This document shows positions 26,240-34,876 of a stretch of DNA of 64,000 bases, piece after piece. Both the position numbers and the translations under genes were made by a program. This stretch comes from Desulfobulbaceae bacterium DB1. GTDB taxonomy: Bacteria; Desulfobacterota; Desulfobulbia; Desulfobulbales; SURF-16. The notes below the pieces were generated by a model. It was not told the DNA's origin. It saw only the letters and a program-made list of their open reading frames with translations, and did no database searches. The stretch is from NCBI GenBank assembly GCA_001914235.1, contig MQUF01000020.1, positions 1 to 64,000 on the forward strand. Direction: 5' to 3'. How positions within the stretch are numbered: the first letter of the stretch is position 1; each line of letters starts with the position of its first letter.

Positions 26240-27672
26240 GGGTTGTTTCTGAAATCACGGGAGGTTAATCCATAACGGCGCATGATGCGCTGAAATGCCT
26301 GACGGTCAAGACCGCTGTCTTTGGCCGAGGCGGTGACATTGCCCTGGTGCCTGATGAGCAGGTTGGTTATGTAGAAGATGGAAAATTGCTCGACCACCTC
26401 GGCCTTGGCGTCTTTATAGGTAAGGTTGTTTACTGTGGAGAAATCGGCAAGGGGCGATTCTTTTTCCGCCCGGTCAGCGGTGGCGCTGATCTCATTGACG
26501 TCGATTTCGTTTTGCGGGGCGAGAAGGACCGCCCTTTTCACGGTGTTTTTCAGTTCCCGGACATTGCCCTGCCAATGACGGTGAAAGAGCATCTGCATTG
26601 CCTTGGGCGTAATGACAAGATTCTGCCGTTTGTATTGTTTTTGATACCTGCGCAGAAAGTGCTGGACGAGGAGGGGAATGTCTTCTTTCATTTCCTTCAG
26701 GCTCGGCATGGTTACCGTGACGACATTGAGCCGGTAAAACAGATCTTCCCGGAATTCGCCTGACGCCATTTTTGCCTCCAGATTCTGGTTGGTGGAGGCC
26801 ACCACCCGGACATCTATTTTGATGGTGTCGTTCTGGCCCAAGGGTTGGATCTCCTTTTCCTGCAGGACGCGGAGCAGTTTCGTCTGGATGGAAACGGGAA
26901 TATCGCCGATCTCGTCAAGCAGAATGGTGGAATGGTTGGCGGCGAGGAAGAGCCCTTTCTTGTCCTGCATGGCCCCGGTGAAAGCGCCCTTGCGGTATCC
27001 GAACAACTCGCTTTCGAGTATGTGTTCAGGCAGCGCCGGACAGTTGACGACGATCATCTTTTGGGTGCATCTTTTGCTCAAGGCATGCAACGCCCTGGCC
27101 GCTCCCTCCTTGCCGGTGCCGCTTTCCCCTCTGATGAGCACGGTCGCATCCGTATCAGCCACCCTGGTGATGAGTGCCATGGCCTGGCGCAGGGCCGGCG
27201 AATGCCCGACAAAGCCTTCGGGTGGACTGACCACGGCGAGTCTTTCCTGCAGCCGACGGTTGTCGCGCAGCAGTCTGGTTCGTTCAAGGCAGTTGTGAAT
27301 AACCCTGACGATGTGGTCTTTGTCAAACGGTTTCTCCAGGAAGTCATAGGCCCCGTCCTTTAAAGCCTGGACAGCCATTTCAATAGTGCCGTAACCGGTC
27401 ATGACAATGACGGAAATGGTTTCATCCCGCTCCCGGATTTTTTTCAACAAGGTCAGGCCGTCCATGTCCGGCATTTTGATGTCGGTGACCACCACATCCG
27501 GGACATGGGATTCCATTTCCTTGATCGCCATGGCGCCGGTCGCGGCGAGGATGACGTCGCAGTGACATTGGCGTCTGACGATCAGGCTCAGCATGTTGAG
27601 CATGTCCGGTTCGTCATCGACGAGCAGGACCGATGGTTTGCCGTTTGCGACCGGAACCGTATCAGTTTTCAT
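26236..27672 (-). CDS. NtrC-family sigma-54-dependent response regulator
   Basis: 478 residues: receiver (about 12-130, phospho-Asp in VVVTDIKMPDMDG), AAA+ domain (about 150-390) with Walker A GESGTGKE, the sigma-54 contact loop GAFTGA, Walker B ILLDEIGD and sensor box WQGNVRELKN, and a Fis-type HTH at the C-terminus (NVTASAKDSGLDRQAFQRIM). I start at the ATG at 27672, since upstream residues overlap the phosphatase gene and are not receiver-like. Four-base overlaps on both sides couple it to the phosphatase and the membrane protein. It is a candidate activator of the sigma-54-like promoter at 40.17 kb. Confidence 0.93.
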   Translation of the reverse strand: MKTDTVPVANGKPSVLLVDDEPDMLNMLSLIVRRQCHCDVILAATGAMAIKEMESHVPDVVVTDIKMPDMDGLTLLKKIRERDETISVIVMTGYGTIEMAVQALKDGAYDFLEKPFDKDHIVRVIHNCLERTRLLRDNRRLQERLAVVSPPEGFVGHSPALRQAMALITRVADTDATVLIRGESGTGKEGAARALHALSKRCTQKMIVVNCPALPEHILESELFGYRKGAFTGAMQDKKGLFLAANHSTILLDEIGDIPVSIQTKLLRVLQEKEIQPLGQNDTIKIDVRVVASTNQNLEAKMASGEFREDLFYRLNVVTVTMPSLKEMKEDIPLLVQHFLRRYQKQYKRQNLVITPKAMQMLFHRHWQGNVRELKNTVKRAVLLAPQNEIDVNEISATADRAEKESPLADFSTVNNLTYKDAKAEVVEQFSIFYITNLLIRHQGNVTASAKDSGLDRQAFQRIMRRYGLTSRDFRNNP

Positions 27673-28730
27673 TTCGGTTTGCTCATGGAGCTGAGGTAAT
27701 GAAAATATGTTTGAATAAATCTGCCGGACAGGGTGTCGGCAAAGGACACCCGAAACAGGGATTCGTCCGGTAATACCCCGGACAGGGCAAGAAATACCGA
27801 ACGGGAAAGGGTGGAGAGAATGGTGTTCGCTTCGGGGAAAATTTCGGATGTTTGTTCCAGTCCGTACAAGCGACAGCTCAGGGGGCGGCAGTTTGCCATC
27901 CGGCATGTGTCCTCAAGCAGGGGGCAGGCGAGGTTTTGCTTGAGATAGCAGCGTTTCAGATCCTCGGTGGTGCCGACCTCGTTGTCTTGGGCAAGGCGGC
28001 GGATGATGCGGGATCGTTCCACCGCTTTTTCAATCACTTCCTCCCGGAGTCTGCTGCTCAGGGTTTTGTTCATCTTGTTGCTCAGGTAAATGGCCTCTAT
28101 GAGCTGCAACTCGAAATAGCGACGGCAACCATCCGTGCGATCAACACCGCATCGGGGAATTTCTTTTTCCCCGCCGGAGGACGTTATCCTTTTTTCCACT
28201 TCCGTCACCAGCCCTTCATATTCGGCAAAAAAAACGCTCAGATCGACGATATGCCGATTCTCCAGGCTTGGTTCGCGAATTGTCAGTTCTCCGGATTTCT
28301 TGCCGTATTTTTTCAGCAGGCGCCATTGTGAAAAACTGGCCGGCGTGGCCTTGGTGTTTTTGAGGGTCTTCTCCGCCATCTTCATGCCCATGCCCCGCCG
28401 GAGAAGATAGGCGGTGACAAAGGTTCCGGTTCTGCCGATCCCATGGCGGCAATGGATCAGCACCTTTTTGCCGAGGTAAATGGCCTCGTCGAGCCAATGG
28501 AGTCCTTTTTCCATGTCGGCCATGTCCGGGGTTGATTCGTCGGGGATGGGCAGAAAGTAAACCTCGAATCCGGAATCCTGTTCAATTTCATGAAGATCGC
28601 AGAATTCCCCACAGAGATTGACGATGGCATCAATCCCCTGGGATTTGATGGCGTCAAGCTCGGCATAGGACATGGGGGCATAACCCACCGCAAGATTATC
28701 GGTTATCCAGTTCAGTCGATATTCGGACAT
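27669..28730 (-). CDS. Dual-specificity phosphatase fused to YkgJ-like Cys cluster domain
   Basis: 353 residues. The N-terminal half (1 to about 145) is a dual-specificity/tyrosine phosphatase with P-loop HCRHGIGRTG (Cys94, Arg100) and a candidate general acid Asp in IPDEST. The C-terminal half has a CGVDRTDGC pair and ACPLLEDTCRMANCRPLSCR, the pattern of YkgJ (PF03692), a putative Zn- or Fe-chelating domain. I prefer the ATG at 28730; a TTG at 28766 would overlap the upstream stop by four bases but has no RBS. Substrate unknown; operon context suggests the phosphohistidine protein upstream or a sensor component. Confidence 0.85.
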   Translation of the reverse strand: MSEYRLNWITDNLAVGYAPMSYAELDAIKSQGIDAIVNLCGEFCDLHEIEQDSGFEVYFLPIPDESTPDMADMEKGLHWLDEAIYLGKKVLIHCRHGIGRTGTFVTAYLLRRGMGMKMAEKTLKNTKATPASFSQWRLLKKYGKKSGELTIREPSLENRHIVDLSVFFAEYEGLVTEVEKRITSSGGEKEIPRCGVDRTDGCRRYFELQLIEAIYLSNKMNKTLSSRLREEVIEKAVERSRIIRRLAQDNEVGTTEDLKRCYLKQNLACPLLEDTCRMANCRPLSCRLYGLEQTSEIFPEANTILSTLSRSVFLALSGVLPDESLFRVSFADTLSGRFIQTYFHYLSSMSKPK

Positions 28731-28762
28731 TGTTTTCCGGTTTTCGGCGGGCAAACCTGATA

Positions 28763-31285
28763 TCAATCAGAAAAATCATATCTGCCGTTCATGAACTCGT
28801 CAACCATGTCGAGGACCATGTGTTCGTCCTTGAGGACCATATCCATCAATTTGGTTGCTCCCAGCAGACGCCCCAGCATGTCAAGTCGTTCTTTAATAAT
28901 GACATCATTATAGCGCACCAGGCGGGCGTCAAGCAAATCTCCTTTGGTGGTCACGGAAAAATCAAGGCGCTTGAGAATCTCACTGATAAAATGTATGCGC
29001 AGGGCAATGCCGGAAAAATTTCCCCCGCCCCCGGCAAAACGGAGCATGATGTAATTTTCTTCGGCAATGGCGCCGCAGAGGCAGTCGACAATGGCGAAAT
29101 GATAGCCGAAGCGCATGTTCAGATTCAAGTAATCCTTGGAAACAACGGCATAGCTGGCAAAAGAGGCATCTTCATTGCTGATGATACCCTCTCCCATGAT
29201 TATTTCACTGAAATTTTTCCAGTCGAAATGTGCATGTCGTTGCCAGTTCACTGCCGGATGGCTGAGTCCGCGGAGGAGAGATCTGAGTGGCGTTGATACC
29301 AATTCGTTTTCGCACAGTTTCTCGTTGTTTTTTTTATTTGCGTTCGTGCCGCCGCCCATGTCAAGGATATACAGCGCCAGGGGGAGAGTTGTTTCCAGGA
29401 GAAAGTTGTCCTTTTTTTTTGATAACCGGGTGCCTGCCTGGGTAAACATGGCAAGCAATGCCTTTTCATGAACGAAACGGATAATGTCGTGCAGGGAGCG
29501 GCAATTTTCCGGGGAAAAAGCGGAATCAGCCGGATTGACCAGTTTGAGCGGAAAAATAAACGGCGCCGCCTTGGCGAAACAGTCGTAAAAGGGATTGGAT
29601 ACTTCCGTTTTGCGGCGGGCGGGGCACCTGGCAAGAATGGGCGGGATGCAACCGTCAAAAACCATGCCTCCGTCGCTCCAGACGGTAACGGTTTGGCCGG
29701 GGGCGAGAATGGTGCTGCCATTGCCTGTCTTGACCAGCACCGGAACACCGAACTCACGAGCCACGGAGGAAAAGTGGTCTGCCGCGCTGCCCAGGTCCGC
29801 CACCACGGCAGTTATGCGGTCAAACACGGGAATATAGGAAGGCGGGGTGACGGCAGTGACAAGAACGGCTCCCTGTGGGACATCGGCCAGCTGATCTTCA
29901 TTTTTTATGTGAAAAACCGGCCCGCAGCCGGCGCCGCCGGAAGCTGATTCCGCTCCTTTGATCAGGACGGGAAAGCTGGTGATGTCCGGCGGGCTTTTGA
30001 CTTCATGCGATTGCTGCGTATATCCCGACCGCGCCTGCAGCAGCAAGAGATGCCCGTTTTGGCCAAGACACCACTCAATTTCCTGGGCCGAATGATAAAA
30101 AAGTGAAATTTTATACGCCCAGTCGGCAAGCTGCAGGGCCTGTTGTTCGTTTGGTCGTGAAAAGGCATCGCTTTGCCGCGCACTTAGGGGGTGAGAGGCC
30201 ATGCCCGCAGGGGAAACGGCAGGCAGATCAAGGTGCTCAATGACAAATCCGTTTTTATGAGGTTTGACCAGGGTTGTCCGCGGCGCCAGTTTCCCTCCCA
30301 TCAATTGATCGCCGAAGCCGGGAACCGAATGGATGACGACATCTGCGATTTCATCCTCGTCCGTGGCTCGAATTGTGACGACACCGCTTGTTCGGGCATC
30401 GATCATTTCCAGGACCAGCACCGCCATGGGCGTGTCTTCGTCAAGTAAGCCATTGCTGATCCTGTAAAAAAGCGCCCTTGGCGAATATTTACCGGCCATG
30501 ACCTGCTTGCAGGCGGAAAGGATACGATCTTTGCCGACATGCAGGATTGACTCGTATTGGCCGGCGAAAGAAATGGCGGAGTCTTCCCCCACGGCGCTGC
30601 TGCGTACGGCAAAAAGCCGGCAACCATGGTGAGTCGAAAGTGATTCGACGGATTTTATTATTTCCCTCCCCAGATCGGCGGGAATATCCGCTCTATTAAG
30701 CAGTCCGATAATGTTTTCCGATGCGCGGTATAACGATTCCGTTGTGCGGATATCAATCCGGCCGAGAAATTCGTTTATTTTGCGGCGCAGATCATTTGCT
30801 TCGATAAAATGGTTACAGGCGGAGGTGGAAACAATGAAGCCGGCAGGGATCGGCAGTCCCAGTAGGCGTTTGATCTGGGACAGATGAAACCCTTTTCCCC
30901 CGGTCCGCAGATCATTTTCATAGGGGAAATCCAGCGCAAGGATGAAGGGGGTGCCGGTGTCGGCGAAAGAAAGGGGAGTGAGGGCAATGCGTCCGTAAAA
31001 ATCAATTTTTTTGTAATACGCCCGCAGCGAGAGGTGGGAAGCGGGAGCCATGCGACCCAGGCAGCCGACCATGGCCGACACGCCGTCCGACAGTTCCCGG
31101 TGCAACCTCCGCACGTAATGAATGTCGACTTTCAGAGCCCGATAATACAGTTCTTCAAGTTCAGCCAGTCGCTCATGGCAATGGCGGTCGTGTTGAAGAA
31201 GCTCCTTGAATGTATTGTATTTTGCCCGGGTTGCTGCCTTTGGTGCAACCAGTTGATCGGCAAAACGATTGACAATGTTGAGCAT
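28763..31285 (-). CDS. PEP-synthase-like ATP-grasp/phosphohistidine protein without PEP barrel
   Basis: 840 residues. Residues 1-110 are a helical N-terminus. An ATP-grasp of PPDK/PpsA type follows (about 118-420: TGGKGFHLS, FAVRSSAVGEDSAISFAGQY, QEIEWCLGQNGHLLLLQARS). A swivelling phosphohistidine domain (about 455-545) has DLGSAADHFSSVAREFGVP with His504 in the catalytic position. The PEP/pyruvate-binding TIM barrel expected next is absent. Residues about 560-840 are an unrecognised domain ending in MVDEFMNGRYDFSD. It probably autophosphorylates from ATP and passes phosphate to an unknown acceptor. It is the first gene of an operon with the phosphatase and NtrC-type regulator. Confidence 0.8.
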   Translation of the reverse strand: MLNIVNRFADQLVAPKAATRAKYNTFKELLQHDRHCHERLAELEELYYRALKVDIHYVRRLHRELSDGVSAMVGCLGRMAPASHLSLRAYYKKIDFYGRIALTPLSFADTGTPFILALDFPYENDLRTGGKGFHLSQIKRLLGLPIPAGFIVSTSACNHFIEANDLRRKINEFLGRIDIRTTESLYRASENIIGLLNRADIPADLGREIIKSVESLSTHHGCRLFAVRSSAVGEDSAISFAGQYESILHVGKDRILSACKQVMAGKYSPRALFYRISNGLLDEDTPMAVLVLEMIDARTSGVVTIRATDEDEIADVVIHSVPGFGDQLMGGKLAPRTTLVKPHKNGFVIEHLDLPAVSPAGMASHPLSARQSDAFSRPNEQQALQLADWAYKISLFYHSAQEIEWCLGQNGHLLLLQARSGYTQQSHEVKSPPDITSFPVLIKGAESASGGAGCGPVFHIKNEDQLADVPQGAVLVTAVTPPSYIPVFDRITAVVADLGSAADHFSSVAREFGVPVLVKTGNGSTILAPGQTVTVWSDGGMVFDGCIPPILARCPARRKTEVSNPFYDCFAKAAPFIFPLKLVNPADSAFSPENCRSLHDIIRFVHEKALLAMFTQAGTRLSKKKDNFLLETTLPLALYILDMGGGTNANKKNNEKLCENELVSTPLRSLLRGLSHPAVNWQRHAHFDWKNFSEIIMGEGIISNEDASFASYAVVSKDYLNLNMRFGYHFAIVDCLCGAIAEENYIMLRFAGGGGNFSGIALRIHFISEILKRLDFSVTTKGDLLDARLVRYNDVIIKERLDMLGRLLGATKLMDMVLKDEHMVLDMVDEFMNGRYDFSD

Positions 31286-31339
31286 GGAAAACCATTCCGC
31301 TTTACCTGACTTCAGGTGCGGGGGAGAAAACCCCCCCGA

Positions 31340-31370
31340 CCCTCACCCCGGAGAGAGAGCGGGGTGAGGG
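31340..31370. repeat. G+C-rich perfect hairpin
   Basis: CCCTCACCCC and GGGGTGAGGG form a perfect 10-bp stem with an 11-base GA-rich loop, in the 169-base gap between the split TSUP genes and the PEP-synthase-like operon. It resembles CCCTCACCCC-type intergenic repeats seen in many bacterial genomes. It could also stop transcription from the TSUP operon, though there is no U-tract. The rest of the gap holds no gene. Confidence 0.6.
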
Positions 31371-31454
31371 CGGTGCCGGGAGGGCGGGAGGTCAATTGGT
31401 ATCCTGCTTCACCGGGTTGTGAAACCCAGGTGATCGAGTGACACCCTGTTTTTT

Positions 31455-31850
31455 TTAATACAGACCCAACAGGTTCAGGCTGAGCAGCAGAAGACCTGCG
31501 CAGGCAACCCTTTTGACAATAATCGGATTGACGCGTTTGGCTATCTGCGGACCGATATATCCTCCCAGGAGTGCGGCGGGAAACATGCACAGGAAGAGGA
31601 TGAGGTCAAAGTTGCCGAACTGGAAATGGCGGATCGAACTCATCGATGTGTTAAAGAAAATGGCGAGCAACGAACTGCCGACGACAATGTACATCGGCAG
31701 GCGCAGACCAACGGTCATGAGCGGCACCATGAACGGGCCGCCGCCGAAACCGAACATGGATGACATGATCGCAATAAGAAAACCGCCGATGCATCCCACA
31801 ACCATATTTGCTTCAAATTCCTGTCCCCAGAAATCAACTTTCATATTCAT
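31455..31850 (-). CDS. TSUP (TauE/SafE) transporter, C-terminal half as separate gene
   Basis: 131 residues with about four TM helices. The repeat motif SSMFGFGGGPFMVPLMT and the segment ALLGGYIGPQIAKRV are the second-half signature of TSUP permeases, which normally carry two such repeats in one chain. The first half is encoded nine bases upstream. Two close ATGs (31850 and 31844) are possible starts. The two products probably assemble into one transporter for sulfite, sulfoacetate or another sulfur anion; the substrate is inferred from the family. Confidence 0.82.
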   Translation of the reverse strand: MNMKVDFWGQEFEANMVVGCIGGFLIAIMSSMFGFGGGPFMVPLMTVGLRLPMYIVVGSSLLAIFFNTSMSSIRHFQFGNFDLILFLCMFPAALLGGYIGPQIAKRVNPIIVKRVACAGLLLLSLNLLGLY

Positions 31851-31859
31851 TCCTCCTTG

Positions 31860-33074
31860 TTATTTTTTCGCCTTGGCTGCTTCTTCGGCCCGTTTCTTAA
31901 ATTCTTTCAGGATGGCCTGTTCTTTCTTGTTTTTGGCCAGATAACCGGCAGTGGTCTGCCAGTACATGAGGCCCGCCAGCACGAGCAGGATCCAGCCGAA
32001 GGCGAATTTGAACTGGTCGAGGGTGATCATTTCGGTCAACTTGGGACCGATGAAACCACCCAGCAGCATGGCGCCGCCGATGGCGCAGCCCAGTTTCCAG
32101 TTGATGAATTTGATCTTTGAGTAGTTGTAAATGCCGCTGCCCTGGGAAAAGAGGACGGTGGGGGTGACGGTTCCGGCAACAACGGTGTGCGGCAAGGGAA
32201 AGAGGCTGACCAGGATGGGGTTCAGGATAAAGCCGCCGCCCGCGCCCATCAGCACGCCGAAGATGGAGATGACGAGGCAGAGCAGAAAAGGCCAGATGAT
32301 GTTCTGGCTGGTACCCGCGGTTTTCAGGTAAAGCATGGGGAACGAAATTTTGTTTTCAAAGGACGCTGGGGCGCTTTTCATGTTTTTGTCACAGACGGCG
32401 ACGATGTTGTATTGGCCGGGCGCCAGGCCTTCACGGATGGTGATCTCGGCGCTGAAGGTGCCGTCCGGGTTGATGACGACATCAGGTCCGAGGACTTTGT
32501 CGATGTCGCGGAAGCGGGCCTTGACCAGCTGCATCGACCGTTTTTTGTTTTCCTTGTCGTCCATCGGTTCAAGCAGATCTCCCCGGCTGCCGATGATGCT
32601 GGCCATAAGCGTCGCCTTGAAACGATCTGTCTGCATTTTGGCCGGCACACTGTAGGCCACGTCGGCGCCAAGCTCCTTGAGGGCCTCGGAGTATTTCCAT
32701 TTTTTGCCGGCCTTCTTCAGTTCGGCGATTTTATCTTTTTTATCGGCGGGAACGAAGATCTTGTAATAGGCCGGCATGTCATAGGTCAGATAAAAGATGT
32801 AGGGAATCTGGCCGGTTTTTTCGTCCTTCTTGCTGTCAAAAAAGTTGGCGCGAACAGATTTGTCGGCAGCCCATACCTCCAGGTAAACGGGCATGCCCGC
32901 CGGAGCCTGGCCTGTTACCTTGATGACACCACCGTTTTTTAACTCGGTTTTGTCAATCTGTATGGTTGGCGATGCCAAAGGGGCCTGATCCTGGGAATAG
33001 GCTGGGGAACCCATCCAGAAGCAGACAGCGATAACAGAGAACAACATCCCGAGATACTTCAGCTTTTCTTTCAT
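31860..33074 (-). CDS. TSUP transporter N-terminal half with large periplasmic domain
   Basis: 404 residues. A signal peptide (ending PAYSQ, about 27) leads into a beta-rich extracytoplasmic domain (about 35-255, with a TFSAEITIREGLAPGQY strand). Four or five TM helices follow, carrying the first TSUP repeat (GVLMGAGGGFILNPILVSLF and GGFIGPKLTEM). A Lys/Ala-rich cytoplasmic tail ends the protein. It has an AAGGAGG ribosome site. The periplasmic domain could capture substrate or bind a donor protein. It is co-directional with the molybdoenzyme cluster upstream (112-base gap) and may belong to the same transcript. Confidence 0.85.
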   Translation of the reverse strand: MKEKLKYLGMLFSVIAVCFWMGSPAYSQDQAPLASPTIQIDKTELKNGGVIKVTGQAPAGMPVYLEVWAADKSVRANFFDSKKDEKTGQIPYIFYLTYDMPAYYKIFVPADKKDKIAELKKAGKKWKYSEALKELGADVAYSVPAKMQTDRFKATLMASIIGSRGDLLEPMDDKENKKRSMQLVKARFRDIDKVLGPDVVINPDGTFSAEITIREGLAPGQYNIVAVCDKNMKSAPASFENKISFPMLYLKTAGTSQNIIWPFLLCLVISIFGVLMGAGGGFILNPILVSLFPLPHTVVAGTVTPTVLFSQGSGIYNYSKIKFINWKLGCAIGGAMLLGGFIGPKLTEMITLDQFKFAFGWILLVLAGLMYWQTTAGYLAKNKKEQAILKEFKKRAEEAAKAKK

Positions 33075-33186
33075 AATCCCTCCTTGTTGTGAGATGGCAA
33101 GCGTCGGGCGCTTTTGCCGCGCATATCATTTTAGTGGTTATCGGATTTTTTGTTTTTTCATTTCACCTCCTCTCCTGTTTTCCTGT

Positions 33187-34854
33187 TTAATGAAAATCAA
33201 TAATTTTGGCGTCGCCGACATAATCCCGCGAGGTAAAACCGGTCATCGTCGTCATCTTTTTTGTAAGGGCAGCCATTGCTTTCAAACTGCGGATAATGGT
33301 GTCGATTTCCGCTTGATGCGCATTATTTTCGAGATCGTCGCGTAACAGCTGGGCGGTTCCCAGGGCGGCAAAGAGGGGAGAATTGAGTTCGTGAGCGGCT
33401 GTTCCCGCCATTTCCAGAACCCCGGCCAGTTTTTCCCGTTCAAGCTTTTCCTGCTCCAGAAACTTTTGCGACGTGATGTCCCGCACCGTTTCGATGACAT
33501 ATTCAACCGCCCCTTGCTTGTCTAAAATCGGTGAAAGAGTACGTTCCAGCCATTTGCTGCCGTCATTGTCCTTGATTTTGACGGTACGGATAATCCTGTC
33601 ACCGCCTGCCAGAACCCGGTCCGCCGGCGCAGGTGATTCCTCGTCTTGCCAGGGTACGGTGGATTCATAGTTCCTGCCCAGAACATCGTTTTCATCAAAG
33701 TTGCCCTGTTGGAGAAATTGCCTGTTGGCCATCACCACATGTTTTGCGCGATCGACAACGATGATTCTGTCCCAGAGAGAGTCCAGGATGTTTTGCAGAA
33801 ACCGTTCGTTTTCCTCAATCTGATTAAACAGCAGGTTGATTTTTTTAAAGGTCAGGGCATTCTGGATGGCACTGCCCCCTTCCTCGGCCACAGCGGTGAC
33901 AAAGGTTACCTCATTGTTGGTGAAACAGTGATGCTCGGTGGTCAGTAAGCGGAGAACGCCGATAACTTCCCGGCCTTTTTTGATGGGGACGGCCAAAATG
34001 CTTTTAATACCTTCATTGCGGATGGCTTCGTGATAGTGAACCCGTTTGTCGTTGGGCGCATCGAAAACAGAAACCGGTTTTCCTTTGAGCGCCATGAAAA
34101 TACTGTCTTCTTTTCTGATGCTGCCCCGTTGCAGGTATTCCTCGGAAAGACCGGAGGCGGCAACAAGTTCCAGTTTGTTGGTTTCCGGCTGGAGCAGGCG
34201 GATGGTGCAGGCCTTCATGCCCATGATTTTCGGCAGCTTGTCGACAATGGTCTGAAGAATTTCATTCAGATCAAGGGTGGAATTGACCAGCCTTGAAATT
34301 TCATGGACCTCCTTGAGGAAATCAACCTGATTTTCCATCTCGGAAAAAAGGCGGCCATTGGAGATGGCCACCCCGATCTGCTCTGCCAGGGTCATGGAAA
34401 AGGAAATTTCCATGGGGGTGAAGATTCTGTCTTTTTTGGTGAGCAGGCGCATCACCCCGATGATATGTTCCTGGAAAATAATGGGCAGCGACAGGACGCT
34501 TTTGATTCCTTCCCGCGCCGCCTCCTCGCTGTGCGGATAAAACGGATCGGCATCAAGGCCTGTTTTGGCCACCGGTCGGCCCTGCATGATCATGTCCATG
34601 GCATCCCTGCTGTCAATGGTCCCGCGGGAAAGATACTCGTCCGAAAGACCGTGGGCCGCGCCCAGTACAAAGGTGTTGGTTCCGGCGTCAAGCAGTCTGA
34701 TGGTGGCCGCGTCCACCTCCATCAGTTCCGGCAGGCAGCGGACAACCAGATCCATCACCTGTTGCGGATCAAGAACCTTGGTGATGAGCATGGTCACTTT
34801 CTGGAAAACCTCCAGATAGGCGCTTGCCTTATCTCGGTTTGGCAGGGATGTCAT
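33187..34854 (-). CDS. GAF-GAF-PAS protein with HisKA helix but no ATPase domain
   Basis: 555 residues, soluble. Two GAF domains (about 10-175 and 190-345) share near-identical motifs (GLSDEYLSRGTI and GLSEEYLQRGSI). A PAS domain follows (about 355-475). The dimerisation helix has AGTAAHELNSPLFAALGTAQ with a conserved phosphoacceptor His. The protein then ends after about 50 residues without N, G1 or G2 boxes, so it cannot bind ATP by itself. It may be phosphorylated by another kinase or act as an inhibitor. I start at ATG 34854 rather than the TTG at 34866. It lies 22 bases after the molybdoenzyme gene. Confidence 0.85.
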   Translation of the reverse strand: MTSLPNRDKASAYLEVFQKVTMLITKVLDPQQVMDLVVRCLPELMEVDAATIRLLDAGTNTFVLGAAHGLSDEYLSRGTIDSRDAMDMIMQGRPVAKTGLDADPFYPHSEEAAREGIKSVLSLPIIFQEHIIGVMRLLTKKDRIFTPMEISFSMTLAEQIGVAISNGRLFSEMENQVDFLKEVHEISRLVNSTLDLNEILQTIVDKLPKIMGMKACTIRLLQPETNKLELVAASGLSEEYLQRGSIRKEDSIFMALKGKPVSVFDAPNDKRVHYHEAIRNEGIKSILAVPIKKGREVIGVLRLLTTEHHCFTNNEVTFVTAVAEEGGSAIQNALTFKKINLLFNQIEENERFLQNILDSLWDRIIVVDRAKHVVMANRQFLQQGNFDENDVLGRNYESTVPWQDEESPAPADRVLAGGDRIIRTVKIKDNDGSKWLERTLSPILDKQGAVEYVIETVRDITSQKFLEQEKLEREKLAGVLEMAGTAAHELNSPLFAALGTAQLLRDDLENNAHQAEIDTIIRSLKAMAALTKKMTTMTGFTSRDYVGDAKIIDFH

Positions 34855-34876
34855 GGCGATAATCAATTATCCATGG

